DNA of 64,000 nt from Lactarius indigo (Eukaryota > Basidiomycota > Agaricomycetes > Russulales > Russulaceae). This document shows, piece by piece, positions 31,301-41,781 of the stretch (position 1 is the stretch's first letter; each line of letters opens with the position of its first letter). The DNA is taken from contig JAFKAC010000025.1 in NCBI GenBank assembly GCA_025766275.1, forward strand, positions 248,001 through 312,000, written 5' to 3'. The position numbers and the translations under genes are program-made. The notes below the pieces were generated by a model that was given only the letters and a program-made list of their open reading frames with translations, did no database searches and had not been told where the DNA came from.

Positions 31301-31690
31301 ATCTCTGGATGATTAGCCTAGAGTGTCTAGCCATGTGTATGCATTCAGAGACTAGGACCCCATAGATATATTCTGCATGAATTGTTTCCACAGCCAAGGC
31401 TCATGTATGTGTACTTATTATGTTCTCTCCCATTGTAATGATTACCCCATGTTACTTGATTGGAACATGTACACTTCCTTTATTATTAGTTATTAGTCTA
31501 ATTGATCAGGCACAAAGGACAGTATGTGTCATTTCCATTCATTTCAGAGTATTTAGTAAGTTCTCTTTGTTATGACTTGACACATCCAGTGTCATAGTGT
31601 AAGCTCCACTCAACCATTTCTACACTTGATGACTTCCACAAAGCCTTGAAGTGTTTCCTGCCTGATAAACTCCAGCACACCCACATAATG
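31301..31690. other. Central spacer between the inverted arrays
   Basis: About 390 bp of AT-rich, non-repeated DNA (for example TTATTATTAGTTATTAGTCTAA near 31480). No open frame with family resemblance and no RNA gene was recognised. Confidence 0.5.
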
Positions 31691-33190
31691 TATTGCTCCA
31701 GAACATGTCCAAAATATCTTGGACATCCATACATGTTAATACCCTTTAGTATGTGCACATAATCTTGGACATATTGGTCCAGAACATGTCTGAGATATCT
31801 TGAACACCCATACATGTTTATACCCTCCAGTACACCTACTATATAATCTTGGACATATTGGTCCAAAGCATGTCCAAGATATCTTGGACACATATACATG
31901 TTAATACCCTCCAGTATGTGGACGTAATCTTGGACATATTGGTCTGAAGCATGTCTGAGATATCTTGGACACCCATACATGTTAATACCCTCCAGTATGT
32001 GGATGTAATCTCAGACATATTGGTCCGAAGCATGTCCGAGATTTTTTGGACACCCATATATGTTTATACCCTCTAATATGTGAACATAATCTCGGACATA
32101 TTGGTCCGAAGCATGTCCGAGATATCTCGACACCCATACATGTTAATACCCTCCAATACACCTATATAATCTCGGACCTATTGGTCCGAAGCATGTCCAA
32201 GATATCTCAGACACCCATACATGTTAATACCCTCCAGTATGTGGATGTAATCTCGGACATATTGGTCCGAAGCATGTCCGAGATTTTTTGGACACCCATA
32301 CATTTTTATACCCTCTAATATGTGGATGTAATCTCGGACATATTGGTCCGAAGCATGTCCGAGATATCTCGGACACCCATACATGTTAATAACCTCCAGT
32401 ACACCTATATAGTCTCGGACCTATTGGTCCGAAGCATGTCCGAGATTTTTTGGACACCCATACATGTTAATACCCTCTAATATGTGGATGTAATCTTGGA
32501 CATATTGGTCCAAAGCATGTCCAAGATATCTCGGACACCCATACATGTTAATACCCTCCAGTATGTGCACATAATCTTGGACATATTGGTCCGAAGCATG
32601 TCGGAGATATCTCAGACACCCATAAATGTTTATACCCTCCAGTATATCATGATGGACATAATCTCGGACATATTGGTCCGAAGCATGTCCAAGATATCTT
32701 GGACACCCATACATGTTAATACCCTCCAGTATGTGGATGTAATCTCGGACATATTGGTCCGAAGCATGTCCGAGGTTTTTTGACACCCATACATGTTTAT
32801 ACCCTCTAGTACACCTATATAATCTCGGACCTATTGGTCCATAACATGTCCGAGATATCTTGGACACATATACATGTTAATACCCTCCAGTATGTGGATG
32901 TAATCTCGGACATATTGGTCCGAAGCATGTCCGAGATTTTTTGGACACCCATACATGTTTATACCCTCTAATATGTGGACATAATCTTGGACATATTGGT
33001 CCGAAGCATGTCCGAGATATCTTGGACACCCATACATGTTAATACCCTCCAATACACCTATATAATCTCGGACCTATTGGTCTGTAAAATGTCCAAGATA
33101 TCTTGGACACCCATACATGTTAATACCCTCCAGTATGTGAACATAATCTCGGACATATTGGTCCAGTACATGTCCGAGGTATCTTCACCA
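31691..33190 (-). repeat. Right 81-bp array, inverted orientation
   Basis: Same 81-bp unit in reverse complement (for example CACCCATACATGTTAATACCCTCCAGTATG), about 18 units, with the same variant units (CACCTATATAATCTCGGACCTATTGG). At its outer end it passes into a shorter related motif (CATTCTCAGACATGGTTCTTAGCCATC, 33190-33300), then the unique inverted terminus. Confidence 0.93.
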
Positions 33191-33458
33191 TCTGGCCAAG
33201 ATACATTCTCAGACATGGTTCTTAGCCATCTGTCCGAGATACATTCTCAGATGTGGTTCTTAACTATCCGTCCGAGATATGTTCTCGGACTCGGAGATAT
33301 TTATACATTTTGTCCGTCCGAGCTGATGTCAGTTGACTCATGAGTCTTGGGAGATTCTTTGCTGTCGGCCGACGTCGGCTGGCCCATGACATATCAAAGA
33401 TTCTCACCATCGGTTGGCCCATCAGTTATGGAAGTCATGCCAGATCATTGGCTGAACA

Positions 33459-33544
33459 TGCTGTGGTAACCAAAACTTCGTCAGCAATGTATTGGCCTGG
33501 TGATGGCTTTACCGCTGAGAGTGCGCTTAGTGCTGCTTGGTTAT
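33459..33544 (-). pseudogene. LINE ORF2 RNase H middle piece
   Basis: Between the two insertions. The minus strand reads NQAALSALSAVKPSPGQYIADEV, a conserved part of fungal LINE RNase H. It joins in frame to 34231 upstream once the family A solo LTR and one GTTAT are removed, and to 20865 downstream once the 12.6-kb insertion and one TGCTG are removed. Confidence 0.9.
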
Positions 33545-34230
33545 TGTGATGACTCACTGTCACTCGACAGGGGGTCACGACGCAGGCAGAGACTGGGGGC
33601 TGAGAGGGTGTGGAGAAGAGATGCTCGACGACAGAAGAACGCAAGATACGCTCTTGGCTCAGTAGAGAGGTAGTGGCGCGCAATGAGCGGGGCACTCGAG
33701 GGAGCTGTGAGGCAAGAGGGAGGATGTCACAAGTGGACAGTCTGAGGGACTGTCCGTAGAATTGCACCAGCTTATATACTACAGGGGGTGGTCTGTGCGT
33801 AGGTTTAGGGCAGGCTTAGGGCCTGTTCATGGGTGCTGCGCAGTACTGCGCAAAGGAACATTCTAGAGACATCTAACAATAGAGTCCAATCAGAAGAGGT
33901 TTAAACATAGAACAACTGCACCACAGTCGATGGCGCGATCTTGTGTCAGAATGGCATGATTCCGCAGTCAATGCGGAAATTCCCGAGGGGTGGTGACTTG
34001 GTTGATTATCTTTGTTGATTGATCAACAATCAACTGTTGATAAGTACACGTGTACCAACACGTGGCTTGAGGGACATGACTAATCACATGACAGATCACG
34101 TGATCCTTTGAGAACAGAATTCAAACTCCGATTCGGAATTCCCCTTTAGGAAGGTGATTACATAAGACCGGGCTGTCACGGACCGGTCCTAAGCGCCCTT
34201 GAGTCACAACCGGGTTATAGGTTTGTGACA
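33545..34230 (-). mobile_element. Family A solo LTR in LINE ORF2
   Basis: Minus-strand reading TGTCACAAACCTATAACCC...CATCACA, 686 bp, with TATATAAG and the GGACAGTCCCTCAGACTGTCC inverted repeat of the family. Perfect 5-bp duplications GTTAT flank it (33540-33544 and 34231-34235). It has one copy of the 140-bp block. Confidence 0.96.
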
Positions 34231-37200
34231 GTTATCCACTCCGATAGAGTAGCTGGTTTTCCCTTTTTTGTCCGTTCTTATTAAGTGTAGACCTAACAGA
34301 ATACCCGTGAGTTCCGCTTCGTGAACAGTGTGCAGTGAACTTGGGCCTAGGTGGTAATGCAACTTGCGGATTGGACCTCCCTGTCAGAATAGAATAGCCG
34401 CTGCCCCTACTTTGCCGTTGTGTGCTGACCCGTCGGTGTAGACCTTCACTTTCTCCCTGGCATGTCCTTCTTCGCTTACCGAGGCGTTCTTATTGGCCGG
34501 TATGCTTACCGTGAATGGCCTTTTGTGCGAGAGTGCGGGGTTTTGTGGTACTGGTCTGATGGTTTCATAATTGTCTGGACGGATGCCGTAAGTTTGCATG
34601 AGGATATGGAGCGGTGATGGGTGGCGTTTGATTGGTCTGTTTGCACATCTTCTGACCGGCTTTGATAGGGGGTGATCTAGGGGGAGGGTTGCGATTCTTG
34701 TGGCTGCTCTGTGACATATCTTGTCGATTTCAAGGTGCAGCGGCAGGAGGAAGGCGTGTGCCTCCAGGACATCAGTAGGCGATGTTCTCAGTCCGCCAGT
34801 GATTGCCAGCGCTCCTGCTCTTTGCGTAGCTGTTAACTTCATAATTGCCTTGCTTAGCCCTTTTTTGTTGGGTGGCAGTGTGTCAATGGGTTTGGGGGCC
34901 CCCCACATGTCCACTGCGTAAAGTACCCTGGGGGTTGCTACGCTTATGAAAAGCTTTCTGGCGTATTTTGGTGTTAAGCCCCAGGATGGGGTTACCGCTC
35001 GTCTCAGTTGGGCGCTCCATATCGACCCTTTCTTGATTGCGTGTGCGATATGCGTGTTCCACATAAGGTGCTGGTCGATGTAGACTCCAAGGTATTTGGT
35101 ACTTGTCGTTGGGTCGATATTGGCATTTGGGAGGGATAGTGGGCAACGCTTTTTGTTGTTATTCCTGTGGGCAAAATCGATCAGTGCCAATTTACTGAAT
35201 TCGAACTGCGAGTTGTGCTCATTTGCCCATTCAATCGCGCCTCCCGGTCTAGTCATCATATCTGCTAGTATTTTGTGCGCCTTGGGGAAGTCTTTGGCCG
35301 TCGCGATGAGGATGGCGTCATCAACATAGGCTGCTGCCGATTCCTCTGGGTTTTTCGGTATGTCCAGCAGATCTGCGTTGTAGTATTGGTATAGGATCAT
35401 GGAGAGGGGGTCTCCTTGTCCGATACTGTTGTCCAGGGTGATACTATCTGAAGTGTAGTCGTCGAATTTAAGCGTAGTGCGACGATCTTTCAACAAGTTA
35501 TAAGTGAACTTAACTAGTTTCTCTGGCACTTTTCTTGACTTCATATTGTGTATTAGCCTTTCGTTGACCACATTTGGGAATGCGCCTTCTATGTCCAGGA
35601 ATAGGACTGTGACGACTTGTTTTTTCTGCCAGGCGTCTTTGATTCTGTATGTGAGGGCATGCAGTGCATCAGTGGTCGTGCATGCTGGTCTTCCCCCGAA
35701 ATGGAGTGGGGGTAGTAGATTGAACTTCTCTGTGCAGTAGGTGAGCTGCTCCGCGACTATCGCCGTGAGAAGTTTCCCCATTGTGTTCAATAGGGCGATG
35801 GGATGATATGCCTTGGGTGTGTCATAGCGTGGTTTCCCTGGCTTACGTAAGACAATCGTATTGGATTGTTTCCAGGGTGCGTAATGGATTTCGCGCTCCA
35901 GGATTGCGCTGTAAATGTACCAGAGCCTGTCAATAAGTACGTCAGCACATTTGGATAAGACAATATTGGGAATTCCGTCTGGCCTGGGCGCCTTAAATGG
36001 CTTTAGACGTTTTAGCTGCCATCTTATTTGATCTTTGGTGATTTTGTGGGTGGCACAAATTGGCGGGGGGTAGTTGACTGGAGTACGTGGGTTTTCACAG
36101 GTGGCTGGTTTGGGAGGGAAGAAAGTTTTCGCTAGCATGACCCCTTTGTCCTCATTGTTGTTGGCCAACCATTCTTGCCCGTCTTTGGTGATTTTAAGGT
36201 TTGGGGTTCTCGTTTTTCCCCCATCGCTTGCCAGGGCTGTGATGTATTTGTTGGCCGTCCAGAGGTCGGGGTCTGATGCTCTTTCCAACCAGTCGCGCCA
36301 GTGGTGTCGTTTGTTGTATTTGATGGCCTTGTCATATTGTTTGCTGATCTCTTTGTACTCCGCGTGCACAGCGTGCTCCGGCCAGTTCCTGTATTGGTTG
36401 GCCTTTCTCCCGAGTTTCTGTGTGCGTTTCCTAAGGTCGCTAAGTTCCTTTGACCACCATCTTTTGGATTTGGGGCAGATTTCTGTTGTGGGAACTGCTC
36501 TTTTGATAGTGTTCTGTAGTGCTTTAGTTAGCCTGGTGCATTCGTGGTCGAGAGTTGATTGGGATCCTAGTCTTTTTGGTACGCTGAAGTCTGATATCTC
36601 TTCTTCTAGGGCTTTACGGAATTCGTCCCAGTCTACGTCCCTGAAGTTGTTGCTGATGCGTGTTGGCGTCTTACCCAGAGACATGTCCAGTGTCATAACA
36701 ACAGGGACATGGTCCGTGTTTATACCTCTGTCTTCAAAACGCGCTTCGCATATTGTTATCCTTTCTAGGGTGTGTTCTGTCGCGAAGACTTGATCCAATC
36801 GGGTCCACTTCTTGGTGACATTGTGGATGTGTGTTGGGGTACCCGTGGCCAGTGCAGATTCTAGGCCAAGATCTGCGATGGCCTTGATTAAGGTCTCCGC
36901 CGCCTCTAGGGCGTTATTGCTGAAGAGACGTTCATCTTCTGGGTTGTCCCATGCCGGGTGGTGTCTGTTGAAACCGCCTAGCCATATTGTATGTCTCGGA
37001 TTTCCTTCCACATCTACACCTTGGAGGTGGTCGCGGTTATACCTGTGAAAGTTGGTCAGCTTGTGAATGGTGTGATCGTGATGACAGTCGTTATATATGT
37101 TGAGTATTGTTGCTTGGCCCCAGTCCCCGTATATCTTCACTACTACTACATCGCTAGATTCAAAGTCAACCTGTTCCCATCTCTCGGTGGGTAGGTCGCT

Positions 37201-37455
37201 TCGTAGCAGGGTGATTGCACGTGTTTTCTTCGGCTCTTTGTCGTGTGTGGTAGGGTATAAGGGGATCCAGTCCTGCGTTGCTATGGTTTTATTGAGGAAG
37301 TTGATTGCCGGTTCTTGAAGGGCGATGATGTCGACATTTGATTTTGCTAGCCTACCGCTGCTGATGAGATCATGTTGGCCAGTAGGGGATTTGTTGAGGT
37401 TCTGCTGCCAAATGGTTAGTTCGCTGTTTGGTGCTCTGTTGGGTCTTATAGACAT
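34231..37455 (-). pseudogene. LINE ORF2: endonuclease, reverse transcriptase, RNase H start
   Basis: Starts at ATG 37455, overlapping the ORF1 end by 10 nt (ATGTCTATAA). AP endonuclease domain (WQQNLNKSPTGQHDL, ALQEPA, TDHVPVVM), RT domain with VLFLDIEGAFPNV, GQGDPLSMIL and YVDD, then RNase H opening with KVYTDGSAHNGKVGAAAIL. A TGA at 34384-34386, probably from CGA, interrupts RNase H; the frame continues as QGGPIRKLHYHLG to the LTR insertion at 34230. It nicks target DNA and copies its RNA in place in the nucleus. Confidence 0.92.
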
Positions 37456-39236
37456 AATTTGTCAGGTGAGAGGAGGTTGTCGACTGCCTTGTCCTCCCAG
37501 TCATCTTGTAAGTCTTCGGTGTAGTCCTTGATAGTGTCCCGTATGTGCCTAAGGGACAGCATTGGGACGACGAAGTCATCCAGGGTTCCTGTGCCGTTGT
37601 TACCTTTGTTTGTTTTGCGGCATTTGGGCTTTTGCTCTACCGATCTTACCAGGTGTGATCTGACTGTATGATTGGGAGGGGGGAGGCCGATGACTGCGTG
37701 CTTATTTGGGAAGCGTTCGTCTAGTGGTATTCTTTCCGGTCTTGCTGTTAGTGTCCAGCTCTCATCTGTGGGGAAGTATGTTAGCGCGTTTTCTGGGTGT
37801 AGCTCGTCGAAATGTGTGCTTTTCCTCTGAAAGTCTGGGCAGGCTCAGTCCCAGCTTGCATGGTCATTTGAACGACATGCCACGCAGTATCTTTTTGTTT
37901 GTTCCTTGCAGTCTTTGGTCATGTGTTCTCCGCCGCAGGTACCACAGGTGTCCACGGTTGAGTGGCAGTCTGTGGCGAAGTGTCCCCACTTACGGCATGT
38001 CATGCATTGCTTCGGCTCGTATTTGAGCCTTTTGGGGTATGTATGCACATTGCATACGTACATCCCGTCCCTAATTAAACGGTTAGCTTCTGATGCGGAG
38101 GTGAGCGTGATGGTGGCGTATGCGAATCTCTGGTGTGGATTATGTCTGTATTCGGGTTTTATCCATCTCGCATTTTTGACCATTTTGGGCGATAGGTTGT
38201 TGACGCATTCCACTTCACGTAGATGTTTGTCGTTGCTCGGTTCAAAAGATGTTGGTATCCTTGGCACTAGGATTGGGTAAACCCTCTCCTTTATGTAGGC
38301 GTTTGGATCTAGCTGGTGAACGAAGGCGAGCTCGTTGGCGGGTTCACGTAGCCAATCTGCAGCTTCTTTGGTCATCAGCTGTATGATTAGACCTCCGTTG
38401 CGGAGTTTGTTGATCTCCTGGACCTTTGCCCCCTCCAGGGGTGGAGGGGAGGAGTTTGCGAGTGCAGTGTCTATTCTCTCCTTGAGATCCATCACGCTCT
38501 TCTCTGCTGAGAAGTCGTTGCTGAATTCCAGGAGGATTTGTCTCTTTTTGCATTCTAAGTCCCTGGTTAGCCTGGGGTCCTCGGCTTGTCTGGGGGACAC
38601 CGCTGTGTGCTCTCGGACGGGCATGTTGCTCGTTTTAAGGAGGGCTTCTTTGTATGATGAAATTGTGTGTGTTAGGTTGTCCGAGTTGACTGTGGCCTCT
38701 TTGACACTTTTGGATATGTCTTGCGTGAGTTTTTGGAGCAAGTCTGCCGCGCCTGTTATTGATTCGGTCGTTGCCTGCCATTCCTTCTGGTTAGCTAAGG
38801 TGTTCTCGATTATGGTACTCATCTTAGTTAGACCCTTATCCAATGCGCTCTCGACCTTTTCCTCTATCTTTTGAGTTAGTTTCTCCATCACCCTGTTGTG
38901 TGCGCCCTCGCATTCTTGTAGTAAGATTGCGAAGGCTTGGAGTGTCAGGTGTAGGTCCTGCGGGATTGTGTCACCATAGCGCATTAGTATTCTTTTGTAG
39001 ATCTTGAAGAGTGCCCCTTGTGTGACTTGTTCGCCCTCTAGGAGACAATCTATTTTTGTCAGTATGCCGTGTGCCTCTGTACCTGCAACGGGCTTGACTT
39101 TTCTTGGGTCTGTAGTGGGACCTGTATCTTTATGAGGGGCGGTTGACCCTAGTTTTGAGCTTGACCTGGTGGTTCTGCTCGATGACGATGGGGGTTGGCC
39201 TGCGGCGCCGGCTTGGCTGGTGCCTTTAGAGGCCAT
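37446..39236 (-). pseudogene. LINE ORF1 with zinc knuckles, one nonsense codon
   Basis: RNA-binding Gag-like protein of the LINE. Basic Ser/Thr-rich start, a long helical part (about residues 70-250, coiled-coil-like), an RRM-like region (AYATITLTSASEANRLIRDG), and Cys-rich knuckles CMTCRKWGHFATDC and CGTCGGEHMTKDC. A third knuckle (CVACRSNDHASWD) is cut by TGA at 37845-37847. Behind it the same frame stays open (ACPDFQRK...) to TAA at 37446, so a single change, likely CGA to TGA, truncates the protein by about 130 residues. Confidence 0.9.
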
Positions 39237-39393
39237 TTGAACTAATTTGTTTACTGTTTTATGGAGTGCTCTTTCGGGTTTTTTATGGAGGTATTATGGG
39301 TAGGTGTTGTTGTGTAGAGTACTCTAGTTACCACTGCCAGTAGGACACGTTGCCGCGACTTTGTGGTGGTGGTTACCGAGAAAGAAAGTCCTC
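39237..39393 (-). other. LINE 5' untranslated region
   Basis: 157 bp between the right target duplication (39394-39406) and the ORF1 start. No promoter motif I recognise; LINE promoters are normally internal here. Confidence 0.5.
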
Positions 39394-39406
39394 CTCAAGA
39401 ACACTT

Positions 39407-40538
39407 GTACTGGCCCAAGAGATTGCTTTAATGTGATCTATTCGTCGGATTGAGCATCAGGTCCACTGCGGCTGAAAGTGGAACCCACAACGGTGGAATG
39501 GTGGGGAGAAAGAGAGGCGGGAATGGGAGAAACATCAGAACGCACGATCTACCTCCCCAAAGTTGATGAATTTGTCCTTTTGCAACGATCCAGCCTTTGT
39601 CTTACTTCCTCTGATCGAATACATTCCACATAAGAGGTCCGGTATGGCGACGAAACATAATAGAGTGCATGAGTTTGTTTATCCTTTAACTCTTCACAGA
39701 GACGCTTGAAAAGGGATTTTCAGTGGATCTTCGTGCGAAGAAGTCCGAGCCCCGATGACGGGCAAGACAATGTGACGATATTACAATGTTTCTGGAAGGC
39801 TGCGAACGCTACGAGAGGTAAGATTGGAGGTCTTCAGTGGGAGTGACGAAGCTGGCCAAGGCGTGAAGGAGCGATGTGAATAATGCCCATCAATGTGGAC
39901 TTCCTGGTTTTATCCGCGAAATAGCACATGCATGTACAACCGCGCTACAGTACGGTACACGTGATGTTTGACGCCGGCGGGCCGGCCCTGCACAGCTCCG
40001 AGTCGTCGTCTCTAGAGACACGGTTCCGACTCCCACTCGCTCTCCGAGTCACAGTATATTCTCAATTGACATCACCCCAATACACATATACAAGCCTGCG
40101 TCTCACCTATCGCTCGTCCCTGTTCAGGCCCTGTAGGCCATCATCCAGCGGTGTTGTTCCACCTCTCTCCAATGGTGAGTCAGTCACATTTAGGTCGCAT
40201 TCGCTCTTACAGCTTCCCGTAAAGATTTAATCGTGTCATTCGTCCCAACACATTGCGACCTCGTTTCCTTGGCATTGACATATCGTGTCCTCGTACAGAT
40301 AATAATATCCGTACATGCCGCGTACTGTAGTATCCGCGTACACAGTAAGCGCCGACCACCCCCCTGGGCGACCATCGCCGTACGCCTGGACCGCACGGTC
40401 GGTGTGCACTGTCTCGTCTTTTTAAATCAGTCAGAAGGAGGGCGCTCCCTCCCAGATCACGCACCAAGCATCGCCCTTCATCCGCTAAGACACCTGTGAA
40501 GCCCAGGCGCAGGAAGTGGAAAGCACATGGTGGCGGGT
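39407..40538. other. Unassigned host DNA
   Basis: Flank of the LINE insertion. Short open frames on both strands (for example 39928-40230 and 40207-40683) show no domain, and codon use is unconvincing. Around 40060-40180 there is promoter-like sequence followed by ATGGTGAGT, which could be a first exon with its donor, but nothing downstream supports a gene. Confidence 0.3.
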
Positions 40539-41324
40539 TGATACAAGTGCGGATTTCCACTGCTACAGCTACGAAGTCGTAATCCTCAATCGCGCTCGGC
40601 ATGTAAGGACAACGGTGCGCCGCATACGCAACACTGTCGACTTTCAAGTGATCACGGCTTCGAACATCCGAGTTTGCTCGCAAACAACTCGGCCATTATT
40701 TGCAAGATATCTAGCAGGGGTGTACATTTACGGCTACCAAAGGTTGCGATCAATGCGGACCGATATAAGTACGTTGGACGGGAACTGAGGCAACATCAGT
40801 AGACCCAGCTACGGAGACGACGTGCACTTGCACCTGCGACATTTTACCTCCTTACACAGTACTAGGGGCCGTCTAGGCAACCGTGTACCTTTCATTTGAA
40901 CTGGTTTCGTATAGTAGCTGATTCGTCGGCAGCTGTGTTGGCTACGGCGGTATAGCAACAAGAGCAACCACCGCTTACCTTCATATAGACTCTACCTTAC
41001 TTTCCTACATATTGATTATCTCTGCAACTTATCGACCTCGACACACCCCCGAGCCATAGCCGCACCATCTCCTAGGGTCTTAGGTAGGCTCTGAGCAGTC
41101 AAAATGGAAATATTATGGTCGTTGTGACAACGAGGTGGAATGCGCGACTGTAGCAATGGTATATTGGACGGAGTATCAGACGATATGCTCCTCGAAGTCG
41201 AGTTGGCGAAGAGAAAGGCGGGAGTGAGAAGCGAGGGTTTACTGGTGGGGATGATCGAATGATGTAGGATGCTGCAGTGTAGGACGACGCACCTCTGGCG
41301 GTCTAGTTCTTTCCCCAAAGGCCT
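40539..41324 (+). repeat. Intergenic repeat, copy 2 (upstream of NLR gene 2)
   Basis: Matches 18931-19722 in the same orientation. It ends at CTTTCCCCAAAGG, after which the NLR gene 2 promoter region begins. Confidence 0.85.
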
Positions 41325-41591
41325 CACTTCCGACACACTTGACCATTCTCAATCCTTTTGCTTTCTCCAATCTGAAAATGCAAATGTATCTATCATTAGG
41401 CGATGGGCAAGCGACGAAAAGCCGTCCATGCAAGTTGTTCTTGTCATTCGTTCAGGCGCGGCACTGCCTGCCAGTCCCAGTGAGAGTCTGTGAGAAGTCC
41501 CAGTGCACATATTACTCAGCGTGTCCAAGTATGAGCAGCAGTTTGATGAAATACAACTGGCTACCTGACCAACGTGAGTACTGGGGTGGTG

Positions 41592-41597
41592 TATATA
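41592..41597 (+). promoter_or_regulatory. TATA box of NLR gene 2
   Basis: TATATA in GGTGGTGTATATAGC, 190 bp upstream of the ATG at 41782. Position is reasonable for a fungal promoter. Confidence 0.45.
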
Positions 41598-41781
41598 GCT
41601 TTAGGAGGAATCGTGCACCCGCCTGGTCCACTTGAGCTGTGGTCAAGTTGGCACTTTGGGCGTCTATGACCGAATACAGCAAGCCTTCCACAGCTTTCCA
41701 CACCCAGAGATGCCCACGCTCACTAGCGCTTGCTGGCCGTTGAATCGACCTCATCTACCACCTCGGCGCTGCCCTCTCACC

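Larger units (their letters stand above)
21450..33458. mobile_element. Foldback-like element: inverted arrays of 81-bp repeats
   Basis: Without the B1 element, about 4.2 kb remain. The outer ~150 bp on both sides are inverted copies (left 21453 AATGATCTGCCATGACTTCC region, right its reverse complement near 33440), including a CATGGGCCAGCCGA block. Inside these lie two arrays of 81-bp units in opposite orientation, around a ~390-bp non-repeated centre (31301-31690). The insertion as a whole splits LINE RNase H with TGCTG (or TGCTGTG) on both sides, at 20866 and 33459. Long, tandemly repeated inverted ends with a middle loop are the architecture of Drosophila foldback (FB) and Galileo elements. 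No transposase is visible, so it would be non-autonomous. Confidence 0.6.
19811..39393 (-). mobile_element. Full-length Tad-like LINE, split by later insertions
   Basis: Minus-strand non-LTR retrotransposon. The 5' end is at 39393, ORF1 37446-39236, ORF2 from 37455 down to 20146 in three pieces, a 3' UTR of about 320 nt, and an A tail (T run 19811-19827). Perfect 13-bp target duplications CTCAAGAACACTT lie at 19798-19810 and 39394-39406. Subtracting the family A solo LTR (33545-34230) and the 20871-33458 insertion leaves about 6.3 kb, a normal full length. Endonuclease, RT, RNase H and Cys-rich knuckles place it near the Tad/CgT1 group of fungal LINEs (inference). Confidence 0.92.

Noticed and set aside
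21790..33190. Regular palindromic repeats resembling a CRISPR array
   Set aside because: Units are contiguous, there are no unique spacers, and the setting is eukaryotic; it is a satellite inside a mobile element.
33435..33767. Open frame across the solo LTR edge
   Set aside because: A chimera of LTR and LINE RNase H sequence, not a gene.
40207..40683. Minus-strand open frame next to the NLR spacer
   Set aside because: Overlaps the duplicated intergenic repeat, and the other repeat copy does not preserve it.
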